Source: Acorus gramineus
Taxonomy: Eukaryota; Streptophyta; Magnoliopsida; Acorales; Acoraceae
DNA: 64,000 nucleotides
Assembly: GCA_030737835.1 (NCBI GenBank)
Contig: CM060853.1
Location: 1,492,941 to 1,556,940 of the forward strand
Direction: 5' to 3'
A model generated the notes under the pieces. It made no database searches. It saw only the letters and a list, made by a program, of their open reading frames with translations, and had not been told where the DNA came from. Below are positions 48,481 to 61,432 of this stretch, one piece after another. The translations under genes were made by a program, and so were the position numbers. The number at the start of each line of letters is the position of its first letter. The stretch's first letter is position 1.

Positions 48481-49976
48481 AAAAGAAACCCCAATTTGCA
48501 TCGGTTAGGATTCAATTTAACCGACTAAAGTTGCACCATTACTTGAAACCAAGAGCTTCTCTAAGCCTCTTGAATAGTGAGCTTTCACAAGCTAATCATC
48601 ATCTTCAATAACACTCCGGCGCCTCTGAATAATTTGGTCTAAAATAAATTGGATTTTATATATTGGGAGGTGTCATATTAAAATGTCACAAAGCCAAATT
48701 TAGTTCTCTCCAAAGTTGGTACAATTTTGGATATCAAATAATCAACTGTGACAAATTGAGGTTCTACCCAATGATATTTTCAACCCATTTGCAACTCTTT
48801 GTTTTAAATATTTAGCTATGAAATAATTTTTATAATATATGTGTATATATTCATACAAATTAAATGTAAATTTTTTTTTTATATTCTTTTGTAATATAAT
48901 ACATTTTGTATTAGACGATTTTATATATTCCATTAGTGACGTGATGATAATAAATAAGACTAAAAATCCTATTGTGGCATTTTCCTTTTAAAAATGTTAC
49001 ATGCAATGATGCAACCCTTTTTCCAACCCTAATTCCAGCTTGCACATATTTTAATTTTTTTTCCCCTTAGAATGATAAACTTCATTTACTGAGGGATATA
49101 CTTCTATACAAAATAAAAATTATGCTCAAATGAATAACATAAATCCATTTACAGAAAATATAAATTTTCTAGTGAGATATATGTACATTGTTAATATAAG
49201 TGTATGACACTAAGGAGGTAAATGAGACTGGTATCGGTGCCAACAAAAGACAATGTAAAAAACAATTCTTTTCCTTTGAAAAATGATATAGACACTCTTG
49301 TCCATTGAAGTTTATATTATTTTAAAAATAAAATATATACACTGAGATAAATTAATGTGAATTTTTTTTTAAAAAATTAAAAAATTCGTCTATCACAGTA
49401 TATAGACAAGGGGACCAGATAGAATTATAAAACATATTGGGTGTATCAGCGTTCTTTTCTTTTGACAATGGGCGATGTTACACTCAATTTTTTTTACAGT
49501 CCAAAATACACTCCTATATATCTCATTAGAAATCTAATGAAACACTCGTTAATTTTTTTTTACATTTAATAAAAATGAGTTCATTCAACTCAAAATAAAA
49601 CGATATATATTTTTTAACAAAGTATATACCTCATTAGATATTTTTAAAAAATAGAAACATGGTGGTCTGAATTTTTGGACGATAAGAAATGACCCGGGGG
49701 GGGGGGGGGTAACATTTTCCTTTGACAATTGGTTTCAAGATGGCCTGAAGGCCGAGCCCAGCCCAACTATCAGTCCACTCGTGCCGAATCTGGCCCAGCC
49801 CAACAACAAGGGGTACTATCGTCAAATAACATCCAATCTCTCTCAAATTACAATAACCCGACCTTTCTCTCCTCGCAAGAAACACAAAGCGGAACCAACA
49901 AAAAAAAGAAAAAGAAAAACCGATCTCGCTCGAGAGGGAGAAGAAGCTTTGGTAGGGTTTGGTAAATAAGCCAGAA
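48481..49976. other. Upstream region of RPN7 with AT-rich repeats
   Basis: Contains two copies of the dispersed gtatat family (about 49040-49250 and 49480-49680: aaaaatgagttcattcaactcaaaat) and a G-run at 49695-49708. 49730-49976 is GC-richer and probably holds the RPN7 promoter and leader. No other gene was seen. Confidence 0.45.
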
Positions 49977-52900
49977 ATGGAGGGACAAGAAGGGAAGCAG
50001 GAGCCCCACCTCGCCCTGGCTCACAAGCTCTTCCTCCTCACCCACGCTGACGTCGACGACATCGACAAGGTCCGCCTCCGCGAGGAGGTCTCCGCCTCCA
50101 TCGCCTCCAATGGTGAGTGATTGAATGAGTGAGAGAGAGAGAGAGAGGTCTTGATTTGGCCATGTTGTGATGCTTTGAAAGGACCCTTTTTTTTAACAGA
50201 CATGGCGTCGCTGTACGAGTCGCTGGTGTCGGCGTCGGCGCTTGAGGCGGACGCGGCGGCGCTCGAGGCGATGCGGGGGCGGATCGGGGAGGAGCTCAAG
50301 AAGCTCGACGACAAGTGAGTTATGTTAGTTGTTTTGTTAAATTTTGGATTTTTTTTTTTTAATTTGGGGGTTTTGAATCTAGGGTTTTGGTTTTGGTTTA
50401 TTGAGTTGCTTTGGATTTGATGGGTTACTGGATTACGATGCATGCGATGGTTTAATTTTGTTGGGTGTTGAATGTTATGAGTGCATTATGTGCTTGAATT
50501 TGGGGCTTTGTGTGTACTTGTCAAAGTAGTACTTTATATTAATTTTTTGTTCATAAATCTGATGATATGAAGTCAGAACCGCTCTGGAGATTCTTAAAAT
50601 TTAGTTGATTTCATCTGATTATCCGGCGTTCAATGTTACTTGAATTTGGGGCTGTGAGTGTACATGTCAGAATTTATAATTTTGTATGAATTTTTGTGCA
50701 TAATTATGATATTATGCAGACATACCCACTCTGGAGATTCTATAAATACAGTCAATTGCATCCGATTTATTAAACAAACTCGTACATAACAACAAACATG
50801 TGAATGCAAATAGGAACAATAGGTGAACATGGATGTGGACATCTGGGTCATGGGTATCTTATTGTTTGAACACTGATCTGAAATGTAGAGGAATGCATCT
50901 ATTTGATACATACAAATACCTATGCTCTACACACACACAGTGATCTTTGCAATGAGCATGGGGTGCTTGTTCAAAATGTGTTGCTTAGGGATTTCCTCCA
51001 ATTCTAGTAGCTGGTGATGAGGTTCGCCTTCAATAGGAAGGGACCATAACTTGTGGTACTTTATATCTGCATCCAGGTCATGGAATTCAGGAATATGAAT
51101 TATGATTTATTCATGTCCATTGTTTGTATCTATTTTTAAAGATTATAACATATGAATTAAAACATACCTTGTTATGTAACCTAATTTCTAATAATATTAG
51201 TTGGTGGTGCTGTTCCTACCAGTTCCTAAAAAACAAAACAAAACATATTTTTACTGTGCTACATGATTGTGTGCATGAATAATTGGAAAATCTTGAACTG
51301 TAACATTACAATTCAACAAATGCCGAAGTGTTGCTCAGGATGGACATCATGTAGTTTCCCCAGGTCCAGGTTCCGTTGTTTTGTTATTTCCTTTTTTTTT
51401 TTTTTGAGATAGGTGGGGAGCTTAGGCTCTGTAAATAGTTGGAAGATTCCAATAGGAAGGGGACAATAAGATAAGGGGCGGTGTCTTCCCTGTGGGATTG
51501 AAGATAAGGTGTGGCGTAGTTCAAAGATAATAGAACAAAAAACTAGTTTCGGTTTAAAAGAACATAAAAGTCAGCTATTTGGCTGGAAATATATTCCTTC
51601 GCAAGTCCTTGGTGGGGAGGATCCCTACTGATGTTTTATTTGTCCATTGGGAGTTTACTGATTGTTAATAAATGGGTGATGAGATACCAGATTTTGTCAG
51701 AAAATAATCTTTCACCTGTTGGTTGTTGGAGTTCTCTGCATGAGATATTATTTTTTTTTAGTATTTACTGGTGATAATCTATAGAAAATCTCTTGGTGAT
51801 GACATGGAATCTGTACACTGGGTGTTGTTAACTCTATGGTAGCATTTGGTGGAAAAGTTTTTGAAGAATCAATTCCATCCAAAATTCGATTTTTGAACTA
51901 AAATCTTGAAATTAGGTTTTGAAATAGTCTATTTTGAATGAAGAGGTGAGGGGCATTTGTATAACAAAAGATAGGTTATGGATTTTAAAAGTGGATTCCT
52001 TGAGAGATCACCTTTTTAATTCCAATTTACAAAAGAAAGTGAATATCTGATTTGTAGGAATATCAAGTGAAAACACCCATTTGAAACTCAAGAGAGAGAT
52101 GCTTTACAGTATGCATCTTTACAGACAACTTGAAACAAGGTAATGTAGGTTAAATGCTGGAAACTGATTGCTTTTCTTGCTAAGGGGGTTGCTAGATGAG
52201 CTTCTCTTCGCTCTGAGGCTATAGGCATAAGCTTCCTCATATGCTGTTTTCAAGTTTTCTTGAACCAAGATTCTTGGATTCACGCTGCTTACTCATAAAA
52301 TGATATCAACTTGGTTTTATTTTTCCAACTTGACTCTTACATCTGCTACTATACTGTTGTTCTTGTATGAATAAAAATTCTGAACAAAAACTATACTACA
52401 TAAACGAGGTAGATGGATGAAAATAATCCACATCAAAGGATGCTCCAAGTCTCCTCGTTCGACATACAAAGCATGTTTTTCCATATAGATATTTACTTTC
52501 ATAAGTGTATATTTGCAGAATTGCTGATGCTGAAGAGAACCTAGGTGAAAGTGAAGTGCGAGAAGCTCATTTAGCCAAATCCTTGTTTTACATTCGAATA
52601 GGTGACAAGGTATGGTGGTTTTCACTTATCCCTCATAAAGGTTCACAGATATATTGAATAAATATTTCCCACAATGATCAGGCTCTTGTTTAATATTTTT
52701 TGTCCCACTGCAGGACAAGGCACTGGAACAGCTGAAAGTAACAGAAGGCAAGACAGTTGCTGTGGGTCAAAAGATGGATCTGGTGTTCTACACCCTACAA
52801 CTGGGATTTTTCTACATGGACTTCGATCTAATCTCAAAGAGTATTGATAAGGCGAAGAAGTAAGATAATAATCTGACAAACTTTATTATCCAAATCTTGC

Positions 52901-54546
52901 GTTGTTTTAAATTCATTGAACGTAATGCTGAAACTTTTGATTTTTTTTTCATTATCTAAACAATAATTGGACAGCTTATTTGAGGAGGGCGGTGACTGGG
53001 AAAGAAAGAATCGACTGAAGGTGTATGAAGGTCTTTACTGCATGTCCACCAGGAACTTCAAGAAAGCAGCTTCTCTTTTCCTGGATTCTATATCCACCTT
53101 CACAACTTATGAACTTTTCCCATATGATACCTTCATTTTCTACACTGTCCTCACAAGCATTATATCACTGGATAGAGTTTCATTGAAACAGAAGGTATTT
53201 GAAATATGCCCCTATGTTTGTAGTATATTACCATTACATTGATATTGATTTCTGATGTGAGCTATGGCAGGTGGTGGATGCTCCAGAAATTCTGGCTGTG
53301 ATTGGGAAAATCCCTCATCTATCAGATTTCATGAACTGTCTTTATGGTTGCCAGTACAAGTCATTCTTTGCAGCTTTCTGTAAGTATAAATTATGAGCAC
53401 ATTGTTCTTATAGCTCTCTCACTTTAAGGCATGTTAACCAAAGGAAAATGGTCTTTCTGAAAGAAAATAAAAAAACACTAAAAACATTTTTTTGTGAGAT
53501 GCAAACTAATGTTTCACAATTTTCACCTTCAGAAGCTATCACCATGTCTCCAAATGATTATCTATTTGCTAATGTTTATGCAGATACCCAGATATGCTTG
53601 GTCATAAATTGTTAGAATATCTACAGCTATCTTGTGGCCTTGTTCAGTTTGCCTGAATTTTATTTTTCTTCCATAAAATATAAAATATGAACTTAAATTT
53701 ACTCCATTTATTCTACCTTTTGAGACCTAATGAGTGAAGGCCTTAAAGGCATGGATGATGATCATCAAGCATTAGAGAGAATATTTTCAGTTATAGTAGT
53801 TTATCTCGTGATTGTTTGCAGAAAACCTACTTGGAACCCTTTTTTTTTTTATATTGAAAAGGTACTGGAGCATTCATATTAAATGAAAATAGAATGATGC
53901 TCTTCAAACGAACGGAGCCGAGGTCTCCAAAAGAAGAAATACAAAGCAAGCGAGACAAGCAAGAAAATAATACGACCTAATAGCTAAGAAAAGAAGAAAA
54001 AACTCTACATTCATCACCTTTCACTAATGACTCACTTGTGTACTTTCACCCTCCAATCATACCTCACTTTGGAATCAAATATTCTTTGATCAATCTTTTT
54101 GAATGACTGCAGCTGGCTTGACGACCCAGATAAAACTGGACCGTTATCTTCAGCCTCATTTCCGTTATTACATGAGGGAGATCCGCACTGTGGTTTATTC
54201 CCAGTTCCTGGAATCCTATAAAAGCGTCACTATGGAGGCAATGGCCACTGCTTTTGGAGTAACTGTAGAGTTCATTGACCTGTAAGTATCTCTCATCAAT
54301 GGATATGTAGGTCAACAGATTTGTAACATCTAGATTATGTATTCATGATTTTTTTTTTTCGGTTTTCGCAGGGAACTCTCTCGATTCATAGCAGCTGGGA
54401 AGCTTCATTGCAAGATCGACAAGGTTGCGGGTGTTCTTGAGACGAACAGACCAGATGCAAAGAACGCGCTTTATCAAGCAACCATCAAGCAAGGGGACTT
54501 CCTCCTGAACCGTATCCAGAAGTTGTCTCGTGTCATTGATCTGTAA
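49977..54546 (+). CDS. RPN7: 26S proteasome regulatory subunit RPN7 (PSMD6)
   Basis: Lid subunit of the 19S regulatory particle. It helps hold the RPN11 deubiquitinase-containing lid together in nucleus and cytosol. Exons: 49977-50112, 50200-50314, 52519-52609, 52714-52859, 52975-53194, 53271-53379, 54113-54281, 54372-54546. Phases agree throughout and give 386 residues, the usual plant length. Diagnostic blocks: [13 protein letters not shown] near the N-terminus, [20 protein letters not shown], the TPR-like helices with [20 protein letters not shown], then the PCI domain from about residue 190 ([60 protein letters not shown]). The C-terminus is [16 protein letters not shown]. Exon 2 is GC-rich and the 2.2 kb intron 2 holds nothing recognisable. 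Converges with the DUF971 gene. Confidence 0.96.
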
Positions 54547-54959
54547 GCCTACTGAACTCCACAGGTCTTTCAGTCGAATAGTGTGTGTTTTCCCTGTCAA
54601 ATTTTTTCAAGATCAGATTGGCAATATTTACATTAGAAGTCTGTATGAATATTGAGCAGTGAGAAAGAACTCAACAAGGGAAACTTGTTTCCATTCTTAA
54701 AGAGGGAATCATTGTTCTGTGTTGGTTAAGTGTCTGAAGCAGTTGATAATTCTGTTAAGGAGTATTGGTTGGATCCAGGAAATAGATCCATTTTGTTGAT
54801 CTAAATTAGGTGAGACTCTCTGTTTAACACATATGATGCAAGTGCAATGGCTTAAAACACAAAAATTAGATAATAGAACATAGGTTTTCCCTAATAATAG
54901 TGGTCCTGTTGGGGGTTGTTATCTTCTATATGATTGGATACATAACATATTATTACTTT

Positions 54960-55890
54960 CTCTGCCTAAGATAGTTTTAGGAAAATGTTACAGATTACAC
55001 ATGGTTTGAATTATTTTTGAAGTATGTATTTGTTTATTAAAGTATATGCTTTTACACAAAAATGAATCACATTCAAATTAAATGAAAGCAGACATTTTTT
55101 TATGTTTTTAATAATAGTATATTCTTATGTAAGTAGAGGATACATTCCATTAGGTAATTTCATGTATAACGTGAGGCGAGGCGAATGACGTAGTCTCCAA
55201 AACAAAATTGGCATATGAACAAATGGTATTCATCCTAAAACACAAAATACATTCAAAACAGTTAGATTTTTTTTCCTTTTTTAAAAAACATTGCTAAGTG
55301 ATTAATTAATGCGATAGTCTTTTAATCCTCCCCAATCACTACTCTTTAGAAATAAATAAATAAATAAAAAAACAGAAACAAAAAATGGGATCAAAGAATT
55401 TCTCACCTGTCAGTACTGACAGGTGATATCATATTTCATACGGGGAAAAAGTGACTAGGAGCATGTATGGGCTTTATAGCCAATTACAGCCCTTGAAAAT
55501 TTATATATATAGATATATACGTACCTCTTCATATATGTAACTCTTCACAGAGTTTGAAACCAAGGGTCCTAAGAAAAATAAGAACCTTCATGGAACCATA
55601 TTTTAAGTGCAGTTACAATAAGTTTTTTTTTTTTTTTAGTCCAAAACATAGCTTTATATACCACGTTAGAAATTCAGTAAAACATATATCTCGTTAGATA
55701 TTGTATATACCACATTGAATATTTTTTTACACTTACTAAAAATGAATTCATTCAATTCAAAATGGAGCGATATGCATTTTTATCAAAACATATACATTAT
55801 TAGATGATGTTTACTATTTAAAATAAAAATATGTGATGTCTGAGTTTTGGAAGGTGAATGTGACTGAGTCTCACATTTTCCTATTTTAAA
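54960..55890. repeat. Two copies of the dispersed AT-rich 'GTATAT' family
   Basis: Copies at about 54980-55180 (gaagtatgtatttgtttatt, cacattcaaattaaatg) and 55625-55885 (ccaaaacatagctttatata, aaatgaattcattcaattc). They lie downstream of RPN7, between the convergent genes. The second is very close to the copy at 49480-49680. Confidence 0.5.
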
Positions 55891-56652
55891 GATTAAGTAC
55901 ATATCAAGCTCATCGAATTGAGTGAAAGAAGTTGATAAATTAATCCCTTCAAGGGATCGGATACGGAAACGTTAATATCCCATCTATTTTATTCTAAAAC
56001 ATCCCATGTACGAATACTAATATTTGAAGGTTAAAATGAGGATTTCAGAACTTCTAGCCTCTTTCAGATATCATAGAAAATGACCACAATAGGTCAATAG
56101 CTATTTATACTTTGAAGATCATAATTAATTATACAATATGATTGAATTCAAACAATACATAATACAAACACACATATAATATTATAATATCTCGGATTCA
56201 GATATATTTGCTTTTGAATATTCCAATGTAGGATGTTTTTTTATTTTTTTGGATACAAATTAGGACACAAGTAATGCCACTCATACTACCAGTGTGGCAA
56301 GCCAATTCAATTTTCTAATCAATATGAATCTCTATAATATATAATAAATAAGAATAACTACAAGAATAACCACAATTGTCATTTATTGTTATCCTTACTG
56401 CTATTCTTACTTATCTTCTCATCTTCCTACCATTTATTCTTACTCTTATTCTTATACATCACTCATGAAACAACCTGAAGTGCTACAAGGTAGAAGGGTA
56501 CGTAAGAGCTGAGCTTTTCACCACCGCCGATCGACCCTGCGCTGAACGAGTCCTTGTGGCTGGCACGTTTGCCTTGATAACCAGTTTAACATCAGTTTCT
56601 GAAGCACTGAAGCTTCGTTACTCATCTTGCCTCTCGATGACAATGATTCCCA
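55891..56652. other. Intergenic between convergent genes
   Basis: AT-rich, with cggattcagatatatttg near 56190 recalling the TELO2 intron repeat. It should include the 3' UTR of the DUF971 gene next to 56652. No gene was seen. Confidence 0.4.
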
Positions 56653-59600
56653 TTATTTTCTTCTATGTGGATCCCGGCTAAGGCCGTGCTTCTTCAGAGT
56701 TTTGATATAACTTCTCATGAGAGAAAATTTGTTGGCGCCCAGATTATAGAAGAAATCCCACGTGTAGATTCCGGTCTTGTGCAAGTCATCGAACACCAAT
56801 CTGTCAAGATTGCGAAGAATTCAAGTATATGGAGTCCATGAAACTTAGGCATTCAAACAAAATGAAAGAACAAGAAGGTTTGTATGATTACCTGATGCCA
56901 TAGTTTCCTACAGGCTCTGCTGACATAATACCCACATGACACCGGCCATATATCACCTGAAAATGTAAACCTGGTGATCAACTGCCTTCTAGAAGTAGAT
57001 CATTTGGAAGTGATACCCATGTTTCAATCGACTGTGCGATCGATATTTCAATTACACTAACAATGTTAAAAAGCTCAGAGCATTCATATCAATGGTCAGA
57101 TTGCAAAGAGGAATGGAAACACAAATGGACAGGTGATGCAAGCTCGGGTAGGCAACGAAAAGCATAAAAAGATAAAAAAGTAAAAACCTCAAAATACAAG
57201 GGAGATATAGAACAAAACTAATACTTTTATTAACTAATCAAAAGTCAAAGATAAAAGCCAAGGGCTTGAAAAGCCTATTTCAGACTCGCAAAATAAATAC
57301 TAAAACTTGTTGCTTCTACCCTCAACAAAATGGTCTTATTTATAGACCTCAAGTTAGTTGAGAATGGATTTCTAACCACCCTCAACAAGTCTGATATCCT
57401 AATCATAACAAAACCCAACCAATTTATGTTTGAATTAAAAAAAAAAATTAATAAACATCTAAATAAACTATCTAAAGTCAAAACATCAACAGGTGATGCA
57501 GGAACCACCAGAGCATGTGCACAGCCTAAAAGGTGGAGGTCTGAATCCTGATTTCTTTTTCTTTATGAAAACAGTAGGCGATCACCCTTGTATTAATAAA
57601 AGGCAAAGGCCAAAAGGGAAATTACAAACAAAAAAGCAAAGAAACCAAAACAGCCCATGGGAGAGAGAAGGACCCAGCTCCCCATTAGTAGAAGAGACGC
57701 ATGGACCGCTAAGGACTCCCTCCCCATACCACCCCCCCCCCCCCCCCCCCCCCCCGGGGATAGATCACCACCCCTCCCGCCAACACCGTCACTGCCTCCG
57801 CCCCACCGCAAAATCTTCCCCACTCCTGAAAACTAACCACCATCACCCAAATGTTTTTGGCATATGGAATCTGTGCTCTAAAGACGGTCGAGTTCCAGGA
57901 CAGCCACACCGCCAGCACCATTGCCGGTATGTAAGATTGCAAGATCTTGGCCCTCAAAGATCAGTCCCCCGCCCCGCTGACAGCAACCTCCAGCCTGCCT
58001 CCCACATCCCATCCACATCATCAAAACCATCCCCCAAGCCCGTAACCACCCTCGTCCATTCCCACACCTACCGAACCATGGGGCACGTCACAAAGAGGTG
58101 ATCAACTGTCTCCTCCTCCAAGCGGCACAGCGTGTACACCGTATCCACCCCGGTGACCAACGAGCTATATAAGACTTTGTGAGAACCTTCCGCAGGTACA
58201 CCAACCATAGAAAGGTTTTAACCTTCAATGGAACCTTGCAACACCAGATTTCCTTGTGCTTGGTCACAGTTGCTTGGATAACTGGCTTCTCCCTTCTTAC
58301 TCACCCATAGCAGCTCTTGACTGTGAAGCCCACCGACCTCCCTGAATCCTGATTTCTAATGGAGTGAATGATAGAGAATACTATATTCTACACTTCACAG
58401 TCCTTAGAATTTCACATGTAAGTAGAATATTGATAACACTTTCTTGAAGCAATATAAATAAATGATTCCATTCAGTGCACTTGTCACATTGCTTCCTTCA
58501 TGCATGATGTGAATTTTTTTTTTAACACAATATGTAGCTATAGTAACCAATTTAGTAGACAATGACTTCACTGGTGCATTAAAAAGATTTTTTTCTTTTC
58601 AGGACTACTTGTGCCATGTTCTATTTATATTATAAGACATAATTCAATGTAAAGAGTGGAAGATTGTGCTTATTAATAGAGTACACAATATGTAATAACT
58701 ACCTTTTCACCACCAACTGTTCTAATTTTGCTGTCAGCAGCGGGGCTGCTTATCCGGAGGAATTCAGCTGACAGATTGAACACATTTCCATCAGCAAATT
58801 CCACCTCCACCTGAACGAAACATCCAAATAATGAATGAAATTTGAGAATTTCAAAAACGCGAAATTGAAACAACAAAGGCATGTCAGATCATTCCAGTTA
58901 ACTAGTCAACTAAATTCAAGCAAGGTTTTTGCACTTTTGCTGGTCTAATTAAAATTACCAGACCCATGAGTTGCAATGAAATGATCCATCAGTTAACAGT
59001 TCTAATGTTCCACATGCCACTTAGAACGAGTTTTATTATTTTAAATCCCAAAAAGAACTCTCATACTTATAATAAATCTAGTCAAGTCCCAAAAGTTGTT
59101 TAAAAGATGGACACTCACCAAGTCTTGTAGGAGTTGAACTAATTATTTGAAGAGAAAATCAGCATATACTGCATTCACCTCAAACAAATATGTATTGCAG
59201 AGAACTTGTATGGGACAATCTTACATGATTATTTTTCTAATGTCCATGTAGAAGTTACATAGGTTAGTAGGTAAGAAGTTTTCAATGATGCATTCTCCAA
59301 CTACTTAGGCTGTGTTTGGCAATGCAATTGAAACGCTAGGATTCTCAAAATTCCACATTTCAAACTCAGTTTTTGAAAAGCGTTGTTTTGTTAGCTTTTC
59401 AATTGTTAGTTTTTTGGCCTGGCAAGAGGAGGGGTTGAAAAGTAGATGTTGAAAATGTGTTTGGATCCACATTTGAAAATTTTTAGCTTTTGAAACATAG
59501 AGTCTGACCAAGAGCATATCCAAACGGGACCTTACCCAAATTAGTGATTCATTGTTCAAAAACTCAACAATATGATTAAGTATTAAGTATTAACCAACAC

Positions 59601-60200
59601 AGGTCAACTCTTTGGCTAGAGTCACGTGTTTGCTTTCCATAGGTCTCAGAGTTCAAATCCCCCAGGCTTAACTAATGCACATCGTTTATGAGTGATGAAT
59701 GAGTGATGTGCCTTCAAGGTTTTCCCAACTAATGTTAGGTTTTCCCAAAAAAAAAAAAAAAAAAAATTTCTATGTTGTTAATGAAGCTATGATTTCCCAA
59801 TATGTCATGTCTTCACATCTTGATCCAACATGACCACAAACTTTGCTTAAAAAAAATAAAAAAATCAATTCCATAGCTTTGCTAATTTGGTTCCTAATCA
59901 TCAACAATCACTTCTTGGTGATCAATCTAAACCCTAAAAATTCAATCTAAAATGCCAGGTCTTCAGTATTCCCAACGTCCGAACTGAAATTTAACAACAA
60001 TCCAACAAGCCAAACATAAAAAGAGGAAACGATCAGTACCCCAATTATACAAAAAAAAAAAAAAAAAAATCAATCTTTGGGCAGTTTCTTCAAATGGTAC
60101 TTCAAATTTCAAAGATTTCTGATGCCAGACCCAATAAAACCAACAACCCATCCATTTGTGTATCGTTTAAACTCGCCAAAAAGATGCTTGTTTGATTGTC

Positions 60201-60236
<36 letters not shown>

Positions 60237-60329
60237 TACACTCTTTGGAGGGTGGAGAGAGAGTCTGGTGAGGCGAGGGACCTGTACGGACGAGTGGATG
60301 CACCGGAGGGTCCTCCGAACAGACAACAT
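56653..60329 (-). CDS. DUF971 / GBBH-like N-terminal domain protein, organelle-targeted look
   Basis: Small protein with the domain that forms the N-terminal part of gamma-butyrobetaine hydroxylase (GBBH-like_N, DUF971). In bacteria the domain also occurs alone near Fe-S carrier genes; its role in plants is not settled. Minus-strand exons 60329-60240, 58810-58703, 56956-56892 and 56800-56653 join in phase to 136 residues. Residues 1-30 (MLSVRRTLRCIHSSVQVPRL) are basic with Ser/Arg and no acids, suggesting a mitochondrial presequence. Residues 31 to about 120 are the domain: VEVEFADGNVFNLSAEFLRI, SPAADSKIRTVGGEK, RCHVGIMSAEPVGNYGIR and HKTGIYTWDFFYNLGANKF. The C-terminus is KTLKKHGLSRDPHRRK. 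The exon 1 donor (GTAATC) was chosen because it gives phase 0 into exon 2. Intron 2 holds a LINE; intron 1 holds a MITE and a SINE. Confidence 0.85.
57557..58341 (-). mobile_element. 5'-truncated LINE in the DUF971 gene intron
   Basis: Minus-strand fragment of a plant LINE flanked by a 16 bp target duplication CTGAATCCTGATTTCT (57541-57556 and 58342-58357). It carries the region after the reverse transcriptase: FTVKSCY, CCKVPLKVKTFLWLVYLRKV and, in another frame, TLCRLEEETVDHLFVTCP, the zinc-knuckle zf-RVT block. Further on comes VLAVWLSWNSTVF, as at LINE ORF2 ends. The frame is broken at least twice in the zinc-binding block: a TGA after FTVKSCYG and a shift between the two halves. The short tail aaagaaaaa is next to the left target copy. 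A C-run of about 27 bases lies at 57728-57755. Confidence 0.85.
59308..59531. mobile_element. Tourist/Harbinger-like MITE in DUF971 gene intron 1
   Basis: 224 bp element beginning GGCTGTGTTTGGCA and ending CCAAACGGGACC, short imperfect inverted ends of the common plant type. TTA stands on both sides (59305-59307 and 59532-59534), the target size used by PIF/Harbinger elements. The interior has fold-back text (ttttgaaaagcg, gcttttcaattg). No coding frame. Confidence 0.65.
59598..59767 (+). repeat. tRNA-derived SINE with poly(A) tail
   Basis: An A-box-like tttggctagagtcacg is followed by B-box GAGTTCAAATCCCCC (59649-59663), then a tRNA-unrelated body and an A-run at about 59748-59767. Order and tail fit a plant SINE inserted antisense to the DUF971 gene. 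The target duplication is not clear. Confidence 0.65.
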
Positions 60330-60358
60330 ATGCTCTCTCTCTCTCTCTCTAGACTCTA
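60196..60358. repeat. GT/GA and CT microsatellites around the DUF971 start
   Basis: tgtgtgtgtg followed by a GA run at about 60200-60236, immediately inside intron 1, and a CT run at about 60331-60352, just upstream of the ATG on the minus strand (reads as GA in the leader). GA/CT tracts are common in plant leaders. Confidence 0.8.
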
Positions 60359-60379
60359 ATCCAGATTCTTTACTTATTA

Positions 60380-61190
60380 ATTATCTGTTTGGATGCGCAG
60401 ATTTGGGACAGGATTATTCCGAAGGAAAGCTGCCATTAGTGGCATGTTCATCCCGTGCGAAAAAGACGCATACAGACTTCATTGCTGTTCAAATTGCACC
60501 CATATCATTTTTATTTGTAAAAAAAAAATCACTCATTTTTTATTTGAAGTATATATTATTATATAAAATGATGTATATATTTAGATACATTAATTTTTTT
60601 TAAGTTAAAAAAAAAAATTGTGTCGTACACTATCATAGAATCTATACATTATGATAGCTTAGTGTATTGGACTGTAAACATAGTTGCATGTATCAGAGCT
60701 CTCATCCCGTATGCTCGTCAACCCGGCCCGACTCTTCAAATTGATAGATTTGTTGTGTCTAAGGCCGTGCCATGCTGGCTCGTTAATATGATTAGTCATG
60801 TCTGGTCAGACCCGACTCATAAATTTGACAAGTTTGTTACATGAGCGCTGATACACTCAGTTTATTTTACAATCTTTCGTATGAGTTCTATCACAATGAC
60901 TTAATATTTTTCACTTTTTTGAAAAAAAATAAAAAATATATATCTTAATATATATTTTAATTTGTATAATTGTATATATTTCAAGTGAGAAGGGCACATA
61001 GGGCTGATCATATTGTTTTCCTTGTCATATCTGAGGCCGTGCCGTGTTGGCCCATGAATCCGACGAGTCAGGCCGGCCCATCAGACAGAAAGGGCGGCCC
61101 AACATAGACATTCAATTTGCATGGAAAGTCTATTTATAGTCGAGTAATGCTACACTCAATTACAAACCCAGTCTAACTCTCAGACCCTAC
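60380..61190. other. Intergenic with two GGCCGTGCC-type repeat pieces
   Basis: 60690-60845 and 61015-61110 share aggccgtgcc(a/g)tg(c/t)tggc followed by text like gac(c/g)...cccgac, the wording of a short dispersed plant repeat. They are separated by AT-rich DNA with gtatat runs. No gene was seen. Confidence 0.4.
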
Positions 61191-61432
61191 GTTAGTCAGT
61201 CCATGTGTATTTTTTTTTTTTTATTTCACGTCAGCATTCAAAAAGGGCTGCCAAATTTTTTTTCTCAAAAGTTCCCGCCCATTTTTTTAAGCTGCCGCCC
61301 TGTTTTGTATCCATTTTTCTCTTTCCTCTTTTTTTTTCTTTTCATTTACTGTTTCTCTTTCTTTCTCTCTCCTTGGCGGCAACCACCACAAAACAGCTCC
61401 ACGAAGACGATAACCACCACCACCTTCCGCCG

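Noticed and set aside
57728-57755. C-run as a functional i-motif or quadruplex site
   Set aside because: It is an isolated homopolymer inside a LINE fragment. Length may be a sequencing artefact, and nothing else supports function.
955-59767. tRNA genes at the A-box/B-box pairs (955, 10206, 59598)
   Set aside because: No cloverleaf or acceptor stem could be paired; the boxes belong to SINE-type repeats.
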